Shown here: piece by piece, positions 55,827 through 64,000 of the stretch
Numbering within the stretch: position 1 is the first letter of the stretch
How the letters are laid out: the number at the start of each line of letters is the position of its first letter
Source of the DNA: Locusta migratoria
Taxonomy: Eukaryota > Arthropoda > Insecta > Orthoptera > Acrididae
NCBI GenBank assembly: GCA_026315105.1
Contig: CM048744.1
Span: forward strand, 351,851,168-351,915,167
Reading direction: 5' to 3'
DNA length: 64,000 bases
Program-made: the position numbers and the translations under genes
Notes under the pieces: model-generated
Database searches by the model: none
The model's input: the letters and a program-made list of their open reading frames with translations, nothing else
What the model was told of the DNA's origin: nothing

Positions 55827-57071
55827 TAGGGATGGCGGTTATTGCTGAAATAACCGGTTATCGATTATACCGGTTCTTTTCATCTCCAGTTTAACAGCAC
55901 TGTAAAAATTGCTAAAGATAACCGGTTTTTTTAAATAACCGGTTTTCGGTTTTTTATCATTATTTCCAGTAGAGTTCGACCGATACATTTTGCGGCCGAA
56001 ACAGAAGCCGGTTCTTCTAGTTTCGGCTGAAACCGAAACTTACGAAATTTAGTTAAAATTTTGGTAAATTTACGTTATACGACAAATCACTAGTCTCTCC
56101 ATATTTTGCAAGATCGCCTCCCAATACTACGCCCATGACCGAGGGAGGAAGAACGACTCGTAGCTCCGATTGGAGCAGCCACGCAGTCCGTAACATGGAG
56201 TCTCAGACCGCACGGTTACCTCGCGAGGCAACACATGATCAATGTTACCTAAACCCATATTTGTTATTGAAAAAGCCCCTCGCTTTCAAGCAATCACATT
56301 AATAAAATAACAATATGATAATACATTAAAAGATATTATTCCAAGCTTACATGAATCGAATTTACCTTCTCTTCCAAGAAACATTTTGGATGCTTTCTCC
56401 TTAAATGACACAGCATCTTTGTAGTATCTCCACCCGTTTTCATATTTTAAAGCAAATGGAGCATTGTACCTCACTGCTCCTGTACTTCGTGAAGTACTTC
56501 CACACTCAGGATAGTGCCATTTAAGACACAACCGATGTCTGGCGACGAGAGCAAGGAACTGCCGCATGACCAGACGGGGGCAAGTCTTGTACACTGCCGG
56601 TGCACGCGCGTCGTCTAATAGGCCACGCCACACGGCAACAGGTGCATCGATGCCTCAATAGCTGCACCAGTTCTTAACTTTAGATTTAGATTTTTATTGT
56701 TTTTATTTTTTATTTTTTTTCAGTTCTTATGCCACGCGTTTGTTGCGCGTTTCTGACTGCCGGGATTGTTCTTAAATTATCACTGATCGCTTTTCTTAGT
56801 TTCTGCGATGACCTAATATTTCACAGGAGTAGAAATTTTAGGAGTAGCCCTAAATATTGGAGTCTACTAGTTTTAATTTTTTTAATTATTTATAAAAACC
56901 ACATTTTGAACCACTACTACAGGAAGTAGTCGTATCGGTTTTTTACCCGGTTCTTGGCAACAACTAAAAAAACCGATTACAACCGACACCAAATAAATAC
57001 CAAAAAAAGACGGGTTATTTAAAACTAAAATACCGGTATCGGTTTTAACCGGTCGGTTTTTCCCATCCCTA
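55827..57071. mobile_element. Non-autonomous hAT element, copy 2
   Basis: A 1245-bp element with inverted ends tagggatgg / ccatcccta and a perfect 8-bp target duplication, gtgtaaat, at 55819-55826 and 57072-57079. Subterminal ataaccggttttcgg motifs on both sides are the likely transposase contact region. It shares left third, internal SINE head and flank with the copy at 9877. The minus-strand frame at 56286-56633 (115 codons) is not a recognised transposase. Confidence 0.9.
56131..56229 (-). mobile_element. SINE-2 head remnant inside hAT copy 2
   Basis: Equivalent to the right part of the SINE in hAT copy 1 (10583-10680), with the same tggagcagcc...cagtccgt and gcctcgcgaggtaacc-type features. 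The SINE body has been deleted here. Confidence 0.65.
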
Positions 57072-57107
57072 GTGTAAATGCTTATTCGCAAGTACAAGCG
57101 AATGCGC

Positions 57108-57530
57108 CTGTGTTCGCTCGTGTTCGCTGGCACGCTGCAGACAGCACGGCCACCGCGGCCGGCACGTCGGTGTTTATGTTGCAATAAACTTCGAGAGCGT
57201 TTCACATATCACCATGAAACTTAGCAGATCTGTGGTTTTTTTTATGGAGAGGGGATGTGTATCTTCATTATATTACTACGAATTTCCCAGTGCTTTGAGC
57301 ACAAGCTTGAAAACTGCTGATTATTCCAGAAACAGAGATTACATTTGTATTATTTCCATATAAGAGGGCTGTAACTTAGTGGCAACACTGCTATGGAGAC
57401 ACTATACAATGCGATCTTCTATTGTCGCTGTTAACACACGTTCTTGACAAACCTACCTACCTACCTCACCTCACAGCGAATGGACTCGTCCGTCCCGCGT
57501 CGCCGACGAGCGCACAGTCGCACTTGTGAG
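57108..57530. other. Unassigned DNA with SINE-head scrap
   Basis: A cacggccaccgcggccggca fragment at 57146-57165 matches the head of SINE-1 on the minus strand. The rest is unassigned. Confidence 0.45.
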
Positions 57531-58025
57531 CGAGCGGTCTAACGTAAAGGTGTCACTATGTTTTCGAAACAGGAAATGCACAGTATTACTGTTCGTTTTT
57601 GGAGCATCACCTGCGACCAGCTTTTCGAAAGGAGGAGCATCATTTTGTGCTACCCACCAATCATCTTGCACGTCAATGCGCGGGCGCATACAGCGCAAGC
57701 TGTGGCTGCTCTGTTCGGTCGATGGAATTGGAAAGTACTGTACCACTACCATACTCCTCGGACTTAATTCCTTGTGACCGTGATTCCAAAGATGAAGGAA
57801 CCACTTCCTGGCATTCGCTTCAGAACTGTCCCAGAGATGCGACAGGCAGTAGACCGCTCCATCGCACCAACAGAACAGGCTCTGCTAATGCTATACTATA
57901 CCTTCCACATCGCTGGTCACGGGTTCCTCATAACTCTGGTGATTGCTTTAACAGGTGTAAACAGGTAACGCTTTTGTATCGGTTGTGAATAAATAGTTGC
58001 CACTGTGTAAGTTCCAACCCTCGTA
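57531..58025 (+). pseudogene. mariner transposase remnant
   Basis: Plus strand in three frames: MFSKQEMHSITVRFW, then NARAHTAQAVAALFGRWNWK (the catalytic-domain NARPHTA block), PKMKEPLPGIRFRTVPEMRQ and AVDRSIA. The 3' end shows a gtaagttccaaccctcgtat terminal repeat. It belongs to a different mariner family from the fragments at 30.2 and 40.3 kb. Confidence 0.83.
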
Positions 58026-58710
58026 TAAATAAATAAAAAAATAAAAATAAAAAAATACTGTGCCCTCCACTTCTCACAGTAGTCCGCGATCCCTGAATAA
58101 CTACACTTTGTGATGTAAAGGTCTTACCTGACGTAAGAAAAGCGAAACAAAGAAAAAGGAAAATAAACGCATTATCGTGCTTAATACCTAGAGAAACGAG
58201 TCACAAGCCATGTTGGCACGCAAAGCACCCAGGCAGCCACATTGCATTCTTCATTCTTAAAGCAAACCTCGGTAACCAAATGAAAAGTCGCATGAAGCAG
58301 CCGGTATAGCCTTAGTCCACCCATGTATAAAACGATAAGAAGTCTCAAATCCATGTTATAATAAGAATATAAAAACACGCTCTGTCACACATATACAGTG
58401 TTTACAACTGAATGTAAACGCATTGTATAAAATTTTAAAGTCGACCGTCTTTCTTTCCAGGTGAGTCCTGAATGCTCTCTGCAGCTACGACGACATATGC
58501 CGATGATGCTGGAACGGTAACACGTACCGTCTTGCAACAACTAAGCGGTAAGGTACATCACTCTACACAACTCTGATTTTTGTTTGATTGGATGCCACAG
58601 TGATTCGGAGTTAAGAGCTATTTGAAAACAAGAGTTACTGAGTTAGATGTAAACCTGAATTTGTTGTCCACGTCCTAGCCATTAACTTAAAATGCAATCC
58701 ACCGTCTCTT
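58026..58710. other. Unassigned AT-rich DNA
   Basis: Nothing recognisable. Confidence 0.55.
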
Positions 58711-58892
58711 AATGTTCAAATGTTTGTAAATCTATCGGAATCAGCTGCTGGGTTATTAGTCCGTAGCTTACAAACTACTTATACTTAGTTAAAAGAACCT
58801 AAGGACAACACAAAGACCAATGCCCGTCGGGGGTGGGGGGGGGAGAGAATCAAATCCCGACAGCGTACGGTTACATCTGCCCTACGGAGGCG
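58711..58892 (-). mobile_element. SINE-2, diverged
   Basis: Minus-strand tail (aatgttcaaatgtttgtaaat) and body are clear; the head is badly degraded around a G-rich run at 58828-58843. Confidence 0.65.
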
Positions 58893-59160
58893 ATGGCTTA
58901 TTCATAGTGGTGTTCAGTAGTAGTCTTTTATGCACTACGAATCAAAACAATGTATTACTTCACAAGGAGTGTATAAGGGTAGGTTGTGCTGCGAACGAGA
59001 TTCCTTCCTAAGTATTTAAGAAGCCACTTTCGAGGATGCTGCAGACAAAATTTCATCTTTACATCAGAATCATGCAGTTAAAAGTATTCACCAAGTCTGT
59101 ATACTACGTAGGACCTGCTACAATGATTTTAAAACATACAGTGAAATCAGTTAATACACT

Positions 59161-60207
59161 ACTGGCCATTGAAATTGCTAACCAATGGCACCCCATACCA
59201 TCACGCCGGGTTATAGGCCGGGTTATGACGAATACATGCTTCCAATGTGCGTTCACCGCGATGTTGCCAAACACGGATGCGACCATCATGATGCTGTAAA
59301 CAACCTAGATGCATCCGAAAAAATGACGTTTTGCCATTCATGCATCCAGGTTCGTCGTTGCGTACACAATCGCAGGCGCTCCTGTCTGTGATGCAGCGCC
59401 AAGGGTAACCGCAGCCATGGTCTCAGAGCTGATAGTCCATGCTGGTGCAAACGTCGTCGAATTGTTCGTGCAGATGGTTGTTGTCTTGCAAACGTCCCCA
59501 TCTGTTGACTCAGGGATTGAGACGTGGCAGCAAGATCCGTTAGAGCCATGCGGATAAGATGCCTGTCATATCAACTGCTAGTGATACGAGGCCGTTGGGA
59601 CCCAGCAAGGCGTTCCGTATTGCCCTCCTGAACCCACCGATTCCATATTCTGTTAACAGTCATTGGATCGCGACCAACGCGAGCAGCAGTGTCGCGATAC
59701 AATAACCGCAAACAATCCGACCTTTATCAAAGTCGGAAACGTGATGTTACGCATTTCTCCTCCTTACACGAGGCTTCACAACGTTTTACCAGACAACGCC
59801 GATCAACTGTTGTTTGTTTTTGAGAAATCGGTTGGAAACTTTCCTCATGTCAGCACGTTGTTGGTGTCGCCACCGGTGCCAACCTTGTGTGAATGCTCTG
59901 AAAAGCTAATCAGTTGCATATCACAGCACCTTCTTCCTATCGGCTAAATTTCGCATCTGTAGCACGTGTTGTAGAAATTTTAATGGCCAGAAGTGTAGTA
60001 CATTAATGAAAGTGCCGAACTGATATAATCGTGACTTGCAAAGGTCTCCTTGTCTCATTGACTTTTATAAGCAACAGAGATCGTGATCTGCATTAGTAGC
60101 AGGTCTGCAGCCGGTAAGTATATAAAAAATGAGGAACTGGGGGAAATTTGCAGAGAACAGAGTTACACGCAAAAATTAATTAATCTTGGCAAATTCTTTC
60201 AGCGAGA
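59161..60207 (-). mobile_element. Tc1-containing unit, copy 2 (inverted)
   Basis: The minus-strand partner of 54253-55263 over its whole length, including ~220 bp outside the Tc1 element. Here both Tc1 ends are visible (ggccattgaaattgct from 59163, inverse aattttaatggcc near 59973-59985), giving an ~825-bp element with internal deletion. The transposase fragment includes MSQQMGTFARQQPSARTIRR and ALRPWLRLPLALHHRQERLR, then HWKHVFVI, before a jump to the end. Not functional. Confidence 0.82.
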
Positions 60208-61028
60208 CAAAAGGTATTTTAGGCGTGCTTTAGTGAGGGAAAACCAGCGACACAGAATGTGGGATTATCACTAACAGGTTTCACACAGCGAGAAGAATGT
60301 ACGCAGATAAAAGAGGAATGCAAGTGACAAGTGAAAGTTTTCCTCAACCCCTTTGGGTTTTTGACTGAAATAAAAACCGAGCGTACAAATACTCTGGGAA
60401 GGGACAGGAGACAGTGGTTGGACGTGAAGCGCAAAGAACGGCGAGTGCTGCAGGCTCACGAAAGTAGCCTCACAGTGCTGTCTGCACTGATCAGATACTT
60501 AGGCGTTGCTCCAGTGACGGATTATTATCGCGTAACAAGGATTCTTTAGCAAGAGGTTGCATCTGAAGTAATTAATCGCCTATTTAGCCTTATCACTCAT
60601 TCTATTGTGAACACGCACCTAATAATTCTGCCCTCAGAATGGGAAGGTAGTTGTAACTGATTAACATCGTATTAAGTGGCAAGGTCTTAAATATTTCAAA
60701 CGCAAAACATGTATATTAGTCATAACTCTGTGTCATTAAGCATTAAAGAAGCATATCAATCGGCGACAATTATCTAGTGCATTACGCCTTAACAATAGCC
60801 CGCTGGTATGCTACACTAGTCCAAACAATTAGAGAATCATTTGAGATGTCTAGTTTTTGAAGTACTGTCATCGGCAAAATGAACTAAAATGGTTCGACGT
60901 CTTCCTGTTGATTATGTGGAGTGGAGACAACATTACGTCAATCGAGTAGTGGTACTGACAGGAAGTTTCTGCGGAGGGGGTGCTCAACCAAACGAATTAC
61001 ACAAGCACTTAGGTTCAGGTAGTATAGT
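60208..61028. other. Unassigned DNA
   Basis: No repeat ends; frames at 60219-60549 have no motifs. Confidence 0.55.
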
Positions 61029-61965
61029 GAGCAGATAGTGTAATGCAACAACAACATGGATTACCCGAATCTATGGCAGGAAGAGCCATTGGAAAGTTGG
61101 ATGCGAGGCAGACACAGTGGGAAGTGCCTACAGCTATTGGAGTGTCCCAAAGTGTAATTTCCAGAGCCTGGACGAGATTTCAGTAAACAGAAACCGTCAG
61201 AAGAAAGCAAGGCCAAGGTATTCAAATGTTTGAAATGTTTTGTAAATCTATCGGACGACACTGCGTGGTCATCAGTCCGTAGCTTACAAACTACTTAAAC
61301 CTAGGTAAACTAACCTAAGGACAACACACACACCCATGCCCCATGGAGGGGTCGAACCTCCACGGCGAGCAACCGCGCGCTCCGCAGCGAGACGCCTTAG
61401 ACCGCTCGGCTACTTCACCGGGGCTAAGGCCAAGGTTGTACACAGGTAACATCAGCAAGTGACGATCGTTACCCCCGGTTAACATCCCATCTAGACAGGA
61501 GGCTGATCGCAACTCAGCTGCAACGCACCCTCCAGACGGCAGCAGCAATAGCAACTAAAAATCGCCTTTGGCAATCTGGCCTCTACGCATATGGTGTGTG
61601 TCCCATTAAAACCACGACACCGTTTAGCCCGCGGAAACTGAGCGAAGAAACATCAGAACTGGAGTCGTAACGAATGGCGCAGTTCCTTCTTTTTTTTTTT
61701 TTGTCCAGTCGGACATTAGTCGTTCCCTCATTGGAGAGAGCGTCGAACTCTGAAGAATCCTACTTATGTGCAGGAAACATCACAATATCATGATGGTGGA
61801 CGATTGGTGTGGGAAGAAATCAGTATTTGCAGACTACAGACTTCTTTGTCGTTCATAATGGCGCTTTGATTGCTCTTAGTCATAGAGATGAGATCCTTCG
61901 ACCACCTGTTGTGTCCTAGGCTAATGCATTAGGAGATGCGTTTCTTATAGTAGCCCCATAGTCTC
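61029..61965 (+). pseudogene. Tc1-like transposase remnant, interrupted by SINE-2
   Basis: N-terminal part MAGRAIGKLDARQTQWEV and GVSQSVISRAWTRFQ (helix-turn-helix DNA-binding), a SINE (61220-61425), then RYPRLTSHLDRRLIATQLQR and further pieces such as VVHNGALIALSHRDEILRPP near 61845-61910, in several frames. It is a different Tc1 family from the unit at 54.3/59.2 kb. Confidence 0.75.
61220..61425 (-). mobile_element. SINE-2 with perfect 11-bp target duplication
   Basis: Minus-strand complete copy with a short CA run and B box near 61350-61360. The repeat aaggccaaggt lies at 61209-61219 and 61426-61436. Confidence 0.93.
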
Positions 61966-62131
61966 TCGCTCCAAGTAAATGCCACTTAAACCACAAGTAC
62001 AGAGTTAAGACAGCAAAATATGGTACTGCAACACACACAAATTACAATTATAACGAATATCTAAAGAAAATACGTTACCTTGCGTATATTGTGTATTGCA
62101 TCTCACCCGATTCCCTAATAATTTTGAGCAC

Positions 62132-62326
62132 TGTTCAAATGTTTGTAAATCTATGGGACTTAACTACTCTGTTCATTGGTTCATAGGTTAACAAACTAGT
62201 TTAATTTATGCTAAGGATAACAAATACACGTAGACCGAGGGAGGACTGGAACCGGCGGCGGCGAGAAGCGGTGCGCTCCGCAGCAAGGCGCCTTGGAACG
62301 CTGGGCCACTGCATTGATCAGTTTTC
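62132..62326 (-). mobile_element. SINE-2, diverged
   Basis: Minus strand; tail and body recognisable, the B box damaged (ggttccagtcc, near 62242-62252) and a head with cgctccgcagcaaggcgcc. Confidence 0.72.
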
Positions 62327-62457
62327 TATGCTGTTTATAGCACACTAGCAGGCAATGCCATCAACTGCGGCCTCGCACCTGCTCACTACTACTAACGCTA
62401 CACACCAGCAACAGGCCATAGTCAACCAAATGTTACATGTCAACGCTTATAGCACTA

Positions 62458-63087
62458 CTAGCTTAAACCCGCAGCTCCGCTCGCGTGTTGGTTGATTATG
62501 ATAGGTAAGCTATCTTTCAGTATGATTATACTTACAGAGAAAGACCTGAAGACATTGTAGCACGCATAGACCAAAGATATGGTCTGTGGCATTCGCTGCA
62601 TTCAGTCCGATTTTTATAATTCGACGAATTTCAACCAGCATATCTTTCACCCCCTTATAGGTAACGGCATGGGACTGCTGTGGTGTACAACGGGAGGCTT
62701 CGGACAACAATTACACACTGACCATTCGTTTCCGTTCTGTAGTTTTCGCTGCAGAGCGAAATATTACACACACATACACACACACGTAGAATTTTATGTA
62801 CACCGATAACCTTCCATCCCAATATACTCCACCCTTTTATCATTATCTATCCTCAAGCAACAATGGAACCAATAAAACCATTTTCAAAGAGTAAATATAA
62901 TTTTCAAAGAGTAATAATTATTCCACATTTTGCGTTCTTCAAATTACTAAATATCTATCAGATCGCTATAAAACTGTGCCTAAAACCTTCCTCAGGTATA
63001 AATAAATTAGTAAGTGTACAAATATTTAAGTCTCTGCGTCTTGTCGTTCGAACGTGATAAGACATTCACGTTTATATATATATACAC
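62458..63087 (-). mobile_element. Non-autonomous Helitron B, minus-strand copy
   Basis: Reverse counterpart of 2450-3211. The 3' terminus CTAG (62458-62461) follows the GC-rich hairpin-capable stretch (gcagctccgctcgcgtg). Matches run through the ttcgctgcagagcgaaat and aaaaccattttcaaagagta segments to the 5' end near 63087. There is no Rep/helicase gene. It directly abuts the 3' end of Helitron A. Confidence 0.68.
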
Positions 63088-63088
63088 A

Positions 63089-64000
63089 CTAGCTAAATCC
63101 CCGCTGCTTCGCATGCGTAGGCTGTTTGGTCTGCACCAGTTGTTTTTTTTAATCACGATGAAGAATACATATTTTTCGTAGTTATAGCTTGAAATTTGAG
63201 TTAACAGCACCATATGTTTGAAAATCAATTTTTGCATCTCATATTTCATCCCCTTATTGATCGAATTTCCAAAAATACCGAAACACGGATCTTTTAAATT
63301 TGAACACCGAATCCAAATCCGAAAATTTGTAGTTCTAACTTCAAAATTGCCTAAATAGCAACAGATTTTCGAAAAACACCCCCTCTCCAATTTAACCCTC
63401 TTGATGGTTGAATTTCCAAAAATACCTAAACATGTATTTTTAAAATTCTAACCAACTATACAAATATCAATTTTTGCAGCTCTAGCTTCAAAATTGTATC
63501 AATAGCAACGTGTTTTCAAGAAGAATTTTTGATCCTCTATTTAACCCTCTTACTTGTTGAATTTCCAAAAATACTAAAAATCATGGATTTTTAATCCTGA
63601 CCAATATTCCATATCCGAAGTTTCGCAGTTGTAGCTTAAAATTTGAGTTAACAGGAACATATTTTTGAAAATCAATTTTTTGCGTCACCTATTTTACCCC
63701 CTTATTTGTCGAATTTTGAAAAATGCCGAAACACGTGTCTTTTAAATACAAACCCTGAATTTAAATCCGAAATTTTGTAGTTCTAGCTTCAAAATTGCCT
63801 AGATAGCTACGTATTTTCAAAAAACCTTTCATCACCTATTTCACCCCGTTACGGACGGAATATCGAAAAACCGCTTCGTAAATGACGCCTACAGAGTAAG
63901 ATCAACACCCTCCACAAATTTCAAGTTTCTATCTTCAGTGGTTTGGGATCGGCGATGATGAGTCAGTCAGTCAGTCAATCGGGTCACTTCCTTTTATATA
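63089..64000 (-). mobile_element. Non-autonomous Helitron A, 5' end outside window
   Basis: Minus strand. The 3' end is CTAG (63089-63092) after the hairpin-capable gaagcagcgggg. Inside, a ~190-bp module (gcaattttgaagctagaact, tttcggattt, cgtgtttcggtatttt, gaaattcaac) is repeated in tandem with variation about four times. Near the window edge it shows aggaagtgacccgattgact and a run of gactgactgact. A fragment of the same family surrounds the RTE LINE at 18.4-21.6 kb. Confidence 0.68.

Larger units (their letters stand above)
55610..57107. mobile_element. Probable MITE split by a hAT insertion
   Basis: Before and after the hAT (55827-57071) the sequence is CpG-rich with cgcattcgcc...gtgtaaacgct at the left and gtgtaaatgctta...caagcgaatgcg at the right. 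These are partly inverse to each other and resemble ends of small non-autonomous elements. Boundaries are approximate. Confidence 0.4.

Noticed and set aside
56286..56633. 115-codon minus-strand frame in hAT copy 2 as a transposase
   Set aside because: No hAT dimerisation or catalytic motif could be seen; left as unknown sequence within the element.

Overview
The window looks like non-coding DNA from a large, repeat-swollen insect genome, most likely an orthopteran of the grasshopper/locust type. I infer this from the repeat families (tRNA-headed SINEs with 8-16 bp target duplications, RTE and Jockey LINEs, mariner, Tc1-like, hAT and Helitron elements), several of which resemble families I know from locust genomes; no search was run. 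Nothing is bacterial: no operons, ribosome-binding sites, rRNA or CRISPR. I found no host exon I would defend. The only intact long coding region is the 987-codon endonuclease/reverse transcriptase of an RTE-type LINE on the minus strand at 18.4-21.4 kb.

Layout. 0-8.7 kb: a SINE with a clean 12-bp target duplication (1063-1380), a Helitron (2450-3211), a GC-rich block (5.05-5.46 kb), and two inverted ~1-kb sister elements (5530-6570 and 7200-8212). 8.7-18 kb: SINEs, a non-autonomous hAT (9877-10917), a Helitron-like block (12.0-12.9 kb) and a decayed RTE copy (14.2-16.7 kb) split by a 1-kb insert that itself carries a SINE. 18-25 kb: the full-length RTE, sitting with a 10-bp duplication inside a Helitron, then three more RTE fragments. 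25-35 kb: a second long SINE with a 13-bp duplication, a Jockey-type LINE, mariner and Tc1 remnants and a TIR-bounded mariner-type element (33490-34363). 35-42.6 kb: mostly unassigned AT-rich DNA, a ~106-bp-arm hairpin (39.8-40.1 kb), a mariner snap-back palindrome (40.3-41.0 kb) and a Jockey-type LINE interrupted by a SINE. 43-52 kb: microsatellites, two RTE copies and two Jockey copies with nested SINEs. 52-64 kb: MITE-like and hAT elements, a Tc1-containing unit in two inverted copies (54.25-55.26 and 59.16-60.21 kb), mariner and Tc1 pseudogenes, and two Helitrons head to tail at the right edge.

The pieces do not cooperate as a pathway; the story is one of nested insertion. SINEs without enzymes of their own have landed repeatedly in LINEs, DNA transposons and one another, and their target duplications give a relative order of events. 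The most unusual structures are the flanked Tc1-containing unit with its inverted partner, a SINE carried at the same place in two hAT copies, the inverted sister elements at 5.5-8.2 kb, and CA/GT arrays that grow at one fixed site inside one SINE family. SINE family names (SINE-1 to SINE-7) are labels used only in this report.
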